From the NCBI GenBank assembly GCA_030617565.1, contig JAUWVE010000120.1, positions 1-5,054 on the forward strand: 5,054 nucleotides of DNA, written 5' to 3'. The stretch's first letter is position 1. Each line of letters opens with the position of its first letter. This document shows, piece by piece, positions 1-5,054 of the stretch. The position numbers were made by a program, and so were the translations under genes. The notes under the pieces were generated by a model. That model had not been told where the DNA came from, did no database searches, and was given only the letters and a program-made list of their open reading frames with translations. This DNA comes from Gammaproteobacteria bacterium. Lineage in GTDB: Bacteria; Pseudomonadota; Gammaproteobacteria; BMS3Bbin11.

Positions 1-93
1 AAGCTGGCTAATTGAAATCAGCCCTGTGGCCGCCAGAACGAGTACAGTCTTGCGAATTGTGGTCGAGTTTGAAGCTAAGGTAGGTATTTTCAT
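1..93 (-). CDS. N-terminus of an exported or membrane-anchored protein (partial, unidentified)
   Basis: Only the first 31 codons lie in the window and the frame is open to the left edge. The peptide begins MKIPTLASNSTTIRK and continues TVLVLAATGLISISQL. That is a polar N-terminal region with positive charges (K2, R14, K15) followed by a hydrophobic core at about residues 16-29, the form of a Sec signal peptide or an N-terminal membrane anchor. No cleavage site can be placed because the sequence ends too soon. The start is chosen because a GGAG ribosome-binding site lies 7 bases upstream of the ATG. The gene diverges from yqcC across a 203-base gap. The family cannot be named from this fragment. 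That it is a real gene is inferred from the ribosome-binding site, the start codon and the signal-like peptide together. Confidence 0.68.
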   Translation of the reverse strand, partial: MKIPTLASNSTTIRKTVLVLAATGLISISQL

Positions 94-100
94 GATTCAT

Positions 101-104
101 CTCC
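101..104 (-). promoter_or_regulatory. Shine-Dalgarno site of the leftmost gene
   Basis: Read on the minus strand, GGAG is followed by a 7-base spacer and then ATG at 93-91. The spacing is optimal for a bacterial ribosome-binding site. This site is the main reason for accepting the short partial minus-strand gene and its start. It is the clearest Shine-Dalgarno site in the window; the yqcC and hrpA starts have none that is obvious. Confidence 0.6.
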
Positions 105-186
105 ATATGATTGATTTAAAACATCCAGCCATCCTGCTGAACGAGACCGGAGATTATCAATACCGAGACAGAGGGTCAAGTGGGTT

Positions 187-288
187 TAGTTCCAAGATCC
201 AAGATCCAAGTTCCAAGATTAAAATAAATATACCAAAAACTTGGAACTTGGAACTTGGATCTTGACACTTGACGCTTCACACTTGAAA
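187..288 (+). repeat. Heptad-repeat inverted element, copy A
   Basis: Two arms of 7-base units face each other across an AT-rich loop. The left arm (190-217) has four units: TTCCAAG, ATCCAAG, ATCCAAG, TTCCAAG. The loop is 218-239 and ends CAAAAA. The right arm (240-288) has seven units with complementary sense: CTTGGAA twice, then CTTGGAT, CTTGACA, CTTGACG, CTTCACA and CTTGAAA. The units become less regular away from the loop. The inner four units of each arm can pair as a stem of about 28 base pairs with about three mismatches, and the 7-base period would also allow shifted pairings. A TAG precedes the left arm at 187-189, as in copy B. The element lies in the divergent gap between the leftmost gene and yqcC, so it is not in a normal terminator position. 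It ends eight bases before the yqcC start. Whether it is mobile or functional is not shown. Confidence 0.85.
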
Positions 289-296
289 CTAAATGC

Positions 297-635
297 ATGA
301 AACACCTGGAACATACGTTGAACCATATAGAAGAGGAATTGAAGTCACTGGGCTTATGGGAAAAGGTGCAGCCTCCGCTGCATGATTTACAAAGCCAGAT
401 GCCTTTTTGCTATGACACCCTGCGCCTGCCACAGTGGCTGCAATGGGTCTTTCTGCCACGCTGCTATCAAATGATACAAACTCGCGAGGGTATCCCCGAA
501 AAGAGTGATATTCATTCTATTGCGGAATATTATTTCAGCGAAGCCGGGATTAATGCCAGGCATTTGTTGATCAACATTCGACGGTTTGATGATCTGATTA
601 CAGAGTGGAATAGTCCGGAAGGACAAAAGCATTAA
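297..635 (+). CDS. yqcC: YqcC family protein (DUF446), function unknown
   Basis: A 112-residue soluble protein, close to the roughly 109 residues of E. coli YqcC. The diagnostic segment is present: MPFCYDTL at 35-42 followed by QWLQWVFLPR at 46-55, matching the family pattern of PFF-DT then EWLQWV-IPR. The whole fold appears helical, with no signal peptide or membrane segment. The C-terminal part (INIRRFDDLIT, 92-102) also fits the family's last helix. No biochemical role is established for the family as far as I know. In E. coli the gene sits beside truC, which encodes a tRNA pseudouridine synthase. Here the convergent neighbour is a different pseudouridine synthase, RluE, so the resemblance may be chance. 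The start is the first possible start codon after an in-frame TGA at 270-272. There is no clear Shine-Dalgarno site, because the repeat element runs up to position 288. The gene ends TAA just before repeat B. Confidence 0.9.
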   Translation: MKHLEHTLNHIEEELKSLGLWEKVQPPLHDLQSQMPFCYDTLRLPQWLQWVFLPRCYQMIQTREGIPEKSDIHSIAEYYFSEAGINARHLLINIRRFDDLITEWNSPEGQKH

Positions 636-715
636 AAAATGTTTGAAGTTCCAAGTTCCAAGTTCCAGGTTTTTGATTTTTAAGCTTGGAACTTGGATCT
701 TGGAACTAATATTTT
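634..715. terminator. Probable bidirectional terminator between convergent yqcC and rluE
   Basis: The hairpin formed by 649-669 and 685-705 has about 21 base pairs with two imperfect positions and a 15-base loop. Read on the minus strand (end of rluE), the arm is followed within about nine bases by a run of six T (complement of 634-639). Read on the plus strand (end of yqcC), the hairpin is followed by the T-rich stretch AATATTTT at 708-715. The stem is AT/GC mixed rather than GC-rich, so termination strength is uncertain. Its position between two converging genes is where a shared terminator is expected. Function is inferred from structure only. Confidence 0.5.
642..709 (-). repeat. Heptad-repeat inverted element, copy B (opposite orientation to copy A)
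   Basis: The plus-strand left arm (642-669) has four units: TTTGAAG, TTCCAAG, TTCCAAG, TTCCAGG. The loop is 670-684 (TTTTTGATTTTTAAG). The right arm (685-705) is CTTGGAA, CTTGGAT, CTTGGAA. Read on the minus strand it has the same design as copy A: TTAG, then TTCCAAG, ATCCAAG, TTCCAAG, a TTAAAA...CAAAAA loop, then CTTGGAA-type units. Positions 709-692 (minus) are identical over 18 bases to 186-203 (plus). The copies differ in unit number (four plus seven in A, three plus four in B) and loop length (22 versus 15). This is the pattern expected of one repeat family whose unit number changes by slippage. The TAG at its edge is the rluE stop codon. Confidence 0.85.
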
Positions 716-1320
716 CTCCGCCTCCGCCGGAGGCCAGCATTCTTTGGCAGCCCAGAAACAAACCTTTCAACCAGATCATCTGGCACCTGCCTCAATTCTC
801 CCGACAACAGACCATCAAGCTGGAAACCTCCAATTGCGTATCGAATCAAACGTAGTGTTGGGTATCCAATGGCTGCCGTCATACGCCTTACCTGACGATT
901 TCGTCCTTCTCTAATAATTATTTCCAGCCAGCAATCCGGAATGCTGGCACGGTAGCGGACCGGCGGGTCGCGTGGCCACAGTTCCGGTGGCTCCCCTTCT
1001 ATCCTGGATACCTGTGCAGGTTTTGTCATTCCGTCCTTTAGTTCAACGCTGGTACGCAGTTTTTCCAGGGCTTCATTATCTGGGATACCTTCCACCTGCA
1101 CATGATAGGTTTTCGGTAATTTAAATGCGGGGTCTGATACTGCCTGCTGTAACTTCCCGTCATCGGTCAGCAGCAAAAGCCCTTCACTGTCCTTATCAAG
1201 ACGCCCGGCGGGATAGATTGCTGGTATGTCTATATAATCAGCAAGTACTGGTCTGCCATCTCTATCGGTAAACTGTGTTAATACTCCGTACGGTTTATTG
1301 AAAAGGTAGATATGAGACAT
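706..1320 (-). CDS. rluE: 23S rRNA pseudouridine synthase, RluE type (RsuA/RluB/E/F family)
   Basis: A 204-residue enzyme expected to isomerise one uridine of 23S rRNA to pseudouridine (U2457 in E. coli RluE). Family signatures are clear: LFNKPYGVLTQFTD at 6-19; GRLDKDSEGLLLLT at 39-52, with D42 the catalytic aspartate; KTYHVQVEGIP at 70-80; LWPRDPPVR at 114-122; and the RNA-binding signature EGRNRQVRRMTA at 138-149. The LWPR-PP-R segment and the overall likeness favour RluE over RsuA, RluB or RluF. Like RluE it has no N-terminal S4 domain. It begins directly at the first beta strand, without the basic N-terminal extension of about 40 residues that I recall for the E. coli enzyme. It also has a C-terminal extension of about 25-30 residues ending in five arginines, K and Y. 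The ATG has only a modest AGGA site (1332-1335) 11 bases upstream. The gene converges on yqcC and diverges from hrpA. Confidence 0.9.
   Translation of the reverse strand: MSHIYLFNKPYGVLTQFTDRDGRPVLADYIDIPAIYPAGRLDKDSEGLLLLTDDGKLQQAVSDPAFKLPKTYHVQVEGIPDNEALEKLRTSVELKDGMTKPAQVSRIEGEPPELWPRDPPVRYRASIPDCWLEIIIREGRNRQVRRMTAAIGYPTLRLIRYAIGGFQLDGLLSGELRQVPDDLVERFVSGLPKNAGLRRRRRKY
721..733. repeat. Small GC-rich palindrome at the 3' end of rluE
   Basis: CCTCCG and CGGAGG flank a single central C, giving a perfect 13-base inverted repeat, next to further CTCCG repetition at 716-720. It lies inside rluE and encodes the arginine cluster of the tail (residues 198-202). It is 12 bases from the edge of repeat B. 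It could fold as a small hairpin (five pairs, three-base loop). Whether it belongs to the heptad element is unclear, since copy A has no equivalent. Confidence 0.4.
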
Positions 1321-1323
1321 GCT

Positions 1324-1332
1324 TGCTATAAT
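1324..1332 (+). promoter_or_regulatory. Extended -10 promoter for hrpA
   Basis: TGCTATAAT combines the TGn extension with a perfect TATAAT hexamer at 1327-1332, reading toward hrpA. There is no good -35 at 16-18 bases; the nearest match, TTGAAA at 1298-1303, is 23 bases away, which is too far. An extended -10 does not need one. Transcription would begin near 1338-1340, giving a leader of about 57 bases. On the other strand the same bases overlap the ribosome-binding region of rluE. Confidence 0.55.
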
Positions 1333-1395
1333 CCTGTGTAATTCTTTTTCACCAGGTGCACCCTGCCAGCAGAAATTTGATTAATCGTTATACCC

Positions 1396-4300
1396 ATGTC
1401 ACAGAAAGCCCACCAAAAAAACAAACTAGCAGAATCTGCGGGTACTGATTCCAATGATAGCCTGAAACGACTTGAACTGCGCAGATCTGAATGTCCCGTT
1501 CCAACATTCGATGACGTTTTACCCATCAACCAGCATCGTGATGAGATAGCTCGATTAATAGAGAACAACCAGGTAGTTATCGTCTGTGGTGAAACCGGGT
1601 CCGGTAAGACCACGCAGATACCCAAGATCTGTCTGCAGATGGGTAGAGGCATCATTGGTAAGATAGCGCATACCCAGCCGCGCAGACTGGCAGCACGCAG
1701 TGTTGCTGCTCGTATTGCAGAAGAATTGAAAAGTGCGCTTGGCCAGGCTGTAGGGTACAAGATTCGCTTTAATGACCGCAGCAGCCCCAATACTTACATC
1801 AAACTGATGACCGATGGCATCCTGCTGGCTGAGAGCCAGCACGACCGACTGCTGAGTGAATATGACACGCTGATTATTGATGAGGCCCATGAGCGTAGTC
1901 TTAATATTGATTTTCTACTTGGCTACCTGACAAAACTATTGCCAAAGCGTCCTGATTTAAAACTCATCATCACCTCTGCAACCATAGACCCGCAGGGATT
2001 CTCAAAATTTTTTAGCAACGCGCCCGTGATTGAAGTCTCCGGACGCAGTTACCCGGTCGAAACACGCTACCGCTCTCTTGTTTCTGATGAGCCTGATCAG
2101 CAGGACCGCGACATGATGCAGGGTATACTGCATTCAGTTGATGAACTTTCTGCAGAAAACAGGGGAGATATTCTTGTTTTCGTCAGTGGTGAACGTGAAA
2201 TACGCGAAGCAACAGAAAGCTTGCGCAAACACCTGTTACCAGCCATCGAGATCCTGCCACTGTATTCCAGGCTATCCGCTAAAGAACAGGACCGGATCTT
2301 CCATACTGGTGGCAAGCAGCGCATCATCATCGCGACGAATGTTGCCGAAACCTCACTGACTGTTCCCGGCATCAGGCATGTCATCGATACCGGACTTGCA
2401 CGGATCTCTCGATACAGTTACCGCAGCAAGGTGCAGCGTTTGCCCATTGAACCCATCTCGCAGGCCAGTGCCAACCAGCGCCAGGGCAGATGTGGACGCA
2501 ATGCTCCGGGCATCTGCATTCGACTCTATAGTGAAGACGATTTTAACTCTCGCCCCCTTTTTACCGACCCTGAAATTCTTCGAACCAATTTAGCCAGCGT
2601 GATCCTTTCTCTGAGTAATTTAAGGCTAGAAAAACTGGAAGACTTTCCTTTTATTAATGCACCTGATCCCCGTGTAATACGTGACGGCTATCGGTTGTTA
2701 CAGGAGCTCGATGCCCTTGATGATAATCTGAGAATAACCCGGCTGGGAAAAGAACTGGCGCGCCTGCCTGTAGATCCAAGACTCGGCCGCATGCTGATTG
2801 CCGGCCGTGAGTTCAATTGTGTCAATGAGTGCCTGATTATCTGTTCTGCGCTTAGTGTACAGGACCCACGTGAACGTCCACATGAAAAGCGCGAGCAGGC
2901 TGCACAAAAGCATCGTGAATTTAAAGCTGATGATTCTGATTTTATTACCCTGCTGAATATCTGGAATACTTTTCATCATCAGTCAGAACTCTTAAGCCAG
3001 AACAAACTGCGGCGCTGGTGCCGAGAGAACTTTCTGTCCTGGATGCGTATGCGCGAATGGATTGATATACATAAACAGCTGTCTCGCCAGTTTACGTACA
3101 ATAAACTGGAACAGTCCGATGCCAGCCATGAAGCAATACACCGTGCTCTATTGACGGGCCTGCTCAGCCATATCGGCCAACACGATGAGGCTCGAGACTA
3201 CAGGGGGCCCAGACAGCGCCAATTTCGCCTCGCTTCGGATTCAGTGCTGGCGAAAAAGTCTCCTCGCTGGATCATGTCTGCCAGCCTGATTGAAACTCGC
3301 CACCTGTTTGCCAGTACCAATGCACAGATTGCACCAGAGTGGATTGAGCAGGCTGCCGGAGACCGATGCCAGAAACACTACTCTGAACCTCACTGGGTAC
3401 AATCTCAGGGGCGCGTGATGGCGAATGAACAGGTCACTGTTTTCGGTCTTGTAGTTGTTGCAAAAAGAGCAGTCCATTTTGGTCCCATCGATCCGATGGT
3501 GTCGCGAGAAATCTTTATCCGTGAAGCGTTGGTTGAAGGCCATTATCATAAACAAATAAAAACACTAAACAAAAATCGCAGCTTGATCGAAGAACTTGAG
3601 CACATGGAGCATAAGCGCCGGCGTCGGGATATTTTAGTTGATGACCGAAAAATTTATCAATTCTACGACAGCAAGATTCCAGCTGAGATCTATCAGTCCC
3701 GCAGCTTTGACCGCTGGCTGAAAAATGAGCAAAAAAATAACCCTGATATTTTGCGCATGCATAAAGAGGATCTACTGCAGCGTGAAACAACACACTCCGA
3801 CCAGCTTTTTCCAGACCACATGGACATCGGCGGAATCACGTACAAGCTCACTTATCGCTTTGAACCGGGCCATGCACTCGATGGCGTCACTGCACACATC
3901 CCGGTGCATCACCTGAATAGCCTGGGGCCAGAATATTTTGACTGGCTGGTCCCGGGCCTGGTCCGTGAAAAACTCACAAGCCTGATCAAATCCTTATCTA
4001 AAACACACCGCCGCCAGCTTGTACCCGTACCGGATACGGTGAGTGATTTTCTTGAATGGCAATCAGCCGAAAAAAATCATTTCCGCACAGCCCTGACATC
4101 TGCACTTAGCCGTTTCATCAAGGAACAAAAAGGGCTATCCATTGCTGTAAAAGACTGGCGTGATGAATCATTGCCTGAACATCTGAAAATGGGCTTTCGT
4201 TTGCTGGATGGTGAAGGAAGTTCACTGGCAGTCAGTCATGACCTGGAAAACCTGAAACAGGAATTTGGTGATACAGCCAGCAAAGCCTTCGAACAGGCAC

Positions 4301-5054
4301 CAACATGGGAAATACAACGAAACGATATCAATCGCTGGGATTTTGGTGAGCTGCCTCTGCAAGTAAAGCAGACGGTTGGAAAGATCGACATAACTGGTTA
4401 CCCGGCTCTATGCATCGACGACCAGGGCATGCTCTCAATCGAGATACTTGATGATGCATCTACTGCAGAACAAATGCACCATGCCGGCCTGCAGGCTCTA
4501 ATCCTGAAAAGCCTGCCGGAGCAGGCACGGTATTTACGCAAGCAACTGCCGGATATGCAGCAGCAATGCCTGTACTTTTCTGGTACCGGTACCTGCCAGG
4601 AACTGCGGGATGACCTGGTTGCTGCCAGTCTTGATCAGTGTTTCCTGGATACAGCCTCAATACCGCGAACTAAACATGAATTTGAACAGATGCTGGCGCA
4701 GGGCCGTAAGGCCTTAACCGAAACAGCCAGCCGCTTTTGCCAGATAAACCTGAAAACACTGAAGCTCTACCACCAGTGTGGGCTGGAACTGGAAAAGCAG
4801 AGCTCTTATCTACCAGCCGAAACCATAGAGGACATCCAGCATCAGCTGCAGAACATGGTCTACCCGGAATATCTTCAGCATACGGGCTTAAGCCGGCTCA
4901 AACACTTTCCACGCTACCTGAAAGGAGTGCTTGTACGCCTGCAGAAATACGATATCAATCCGGGAAAAGATAACCAGGCTAGTAGCATACTTTATCCATT
5001 CATGAACAAGTACCTGGGGGCCGCCGAACAATGGCAGGAACTGACACCCGACCA
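1396..5054 (+). CDS. hrpA: ATP-dependent RNA helicase HrpA, DEAH box (3' end outside the window)
   Basis: The frame is open for 1219 codons plus two bases and runs off the right edge. E. coli HrpA has 1300 residues, so some 50-60 are probably missing. HrpA is a cytoplasmic 3'-to-5' RNA helicase linked in E. coli to mRNA processing and rescue of collided ribosomes. Helicase motifs are intact: Walker A GETGSGKTT 65-73, TQPRRLAAR 93-101, DEAH 162-165 within IIDEAHERS, SAT 194-196, FVSGERE 262-268, TNVAETSLTVPG 314-325 and QRQGRCGR 361-368. They are followed by a winged-helix/HA2 region (about 395-510), an OB-fold region around LLTGLLSHIG (585-594), and the long HrpA-specific C-terminal part (DUF3418), including RRRRDILVDD from 741. 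Identification is very secure. The start must be 1396 or later because TGA at 1378-1380 blocks the frame. This leaves an N-terminus about 35 residues shorter than in E. coli. No Shine-Dalgarno site is evident. Confidence 0.97.
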   Translation, partial: MSQKAHQKNKLAESAGTDSNDSLKRLELRRSECPVPTFDDVLPINQHRDEIARLIENNQVVIVCGETGSGKTTQIPKICLQMGRGIIGKIAHTQPRRLAARSVAARIAEELKSALGQAVGYKIRFNDRSSPNTYIKLMTDGILLAESQHDRLLSEYDTLIIDEAHERSLNIDFLLGYLTKLLPKRPDLKLIITSATIDPQGFSKFFSNAPVIEVSGRSYPVETRYRSLVSDEPDQQDRDMMQGILHSVDELSAENRGDILVFVSGEREIREATESLRKHLLPAIEILPLYSRLSAKEQDRIFHTGGKQRIIIATNVAETSLTVPGIRHVIDTGLARISRYSYRSKVQRLPIEPISQASANQRQGRCGRNAPGICIRLYSEDDFNSRPLFTDPEILRTNLASVILSLSNLRLEKLEDFPFINAPDPRVIRDGYRLLQELDALDDNLRITRLGKELARLPVDPRLGRMLIAGREFNCVNECLIICSALSVQDPRERPHEKREQAAQKHREFKADDSDFITLLNIWNTFHHQSELLSQNKLRRWCRENFLSWMRMREWIDIHKQLSRQFTYNKLEQSDASHEAIHRALLTGLLSHIGQHDEARDYRGPRQRQFRLASDSVLAKKSPRWIMSASLIETRHLFASTNAQIAPEWIEQAAGDRCQKHYSEPHWVQSQGRVMANEQVTVFGLVVVAKRAVHFGPIDPMVSREIFIREALVEGHYHKQIKTLNKNRSLIEELEHMEHKRRRRDILVDDRKIYQFYDSKIPAEIYQSRSFDRWLKNEQKNNPDILRMHKEDLLQRETTHSDQLFPDHMDIGGITYKLTYRFEPGHALDGVTAHIPVHHLNSLGPEYFDWLVPGLVREKLTSLIKSLSKTHRRQLVPVPDTVSDFLEWQSAEKNHFRTALTSALSRFIKEQKGLSIAVKDWRDESLPEHLKMGFRLLDGEGSSLAVSHDLENLKQEFGDTASKAFEQAPTWEIQRNDINRWDFGELPLQVKQTVGKIDITGYPALCIDDQGMLSIEILDDASTAEQMHHAGLQALILKSLPEQARYLRKQLPDMQQQCLYFSGTGTCQELRDDLVAASLDQCFLDTASIPRTKHEFEQMLAQGRKALTETASRFCQINLKTLKLYHQCGLELEKQSSYLPAETIEDIQHQLQNMVYPEYLQHTGLSRLKHFPRYLKGVLVRLQKYDINPGKDNQASSILYPFMNKYLGAAEQWQELTPD

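Noticed and set aside
116..145. A weak minus-strand -35/-10 pair upstream of the leftmost gene (GTTCAG, 17 bases, TTAAAT)
   Set aside because: Both hexamers match the consensus poorly, so the pair is not strong enough to list as a promoter.
26..265. A 79-codon plus-strand open frame in the region left of yqcC
   Set aside because: It runs antisense through the signal-peptide gene and then through heptad repeat A, ending in repeat-encoded residues (NLELGS). It resembles no family I know and has no ribosome-binding site.
262..290. TTGACA at 262-267, a perfect -35 hexamer that could serve yqcC
   Set aside because: It arises from the degenerate heptads CTTGACA and CTTGACG. No acceptable -10 lies 16-18 bases downstream (284-291), and transcription would start at or beyond the start codon.
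187..709. CRISPR array or transposon interpretation of the repeats
   Set aside because: The 7-base units are contiguous with no unique spacers, no cas or transposase gene is present, and I see no target-site duplication around either copy.
387..779. A 130-codon minus-strand open frame across yqcC, repeat B and the end of rluE
   Set aside because: It overlaps two clearly recognised genes, and its middle is translated repeat. It is a shadow frame.
643..914. Two plus-strand open frames starting in repeat B and running antisense to rluE
   Set aside because: Their starts are repeat sequence and the rest is the complement of conserved RluE codons.
1326..1890. Minus-strand open frames of 154 and 111 codons opposite the hrpA start
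   Set aside because: Both are antisense to the Walker A and DEAH region of hrpA, overlap each other, and show no protein family features.
2698..3793. Several minus-strand open frames of about 100 codons inside hrpA, one with a hydrophobic stretch
   Set aside because: They lie wholly antisense to conserved HrpA coding sequence and have no start signals. The hydrophobic run is a by-product of the opposite strand.

Overview
The window comes from a gammaproteobacterium, probably an environmental or symbiotic lineage outside the enterics. Three of its four genes are recognisable as YqcC (DUF446), an RluE-type 23S rRNA pseudouridine synthase and the DEAH-box RNA helicase HrpA. All three resemble their E. 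coli counterparts along most of their length, but the gene order differs from E. coli. Base composition is moderate and looks even across the genes. No tRNA, rRNA, CRISPR array, transposase or phage gene is visible.

Layout. Positions 1-93 (minus strand) hold the first 31 codons of an unidentified exported or membrane-anchored protein that leaves the window on the left. The 203-base region 94-296 separates that gene from the divergent yqcC. Its right half is filled by an inverted array of 7-base units (repeat A). yqcC follows at 297-635 on the plus strand. A second, shorter copy of the same repeat element (repeat B, opposite orientation) fills the 70 bases between the 3' ends of yqcC and the convergent rluE (706-1320, minus strand), and probably serves as a two-way terminator. 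A 75-base divergent gap (1321-1395) carries an extended -10 promoter for hrpA. hrpA then runs from 1396 off the right edge (1219 complete codons, still open).

How the genes relate. RluE and HrpA both act on the translation machinery: one modifies 23S rRNA, the other remodels RNA and rescues stalled or collided ribosomes. They start back to back across a shared short control region, but nothing here shows that they are co-regulated. YqcC is a small protein of unknown function.

The most unusual structure is the pair of heptad-repeat hairpin elements that bracket yqcC in opposite orientations. One ends eight bases before the yqcC start codon, and the other supplies the rluE stop codon. I see no sign of a defence system, biosynthetic cluster or other novel multi-gene system; apart from the repeats this is ordinary chromosomal sequence.
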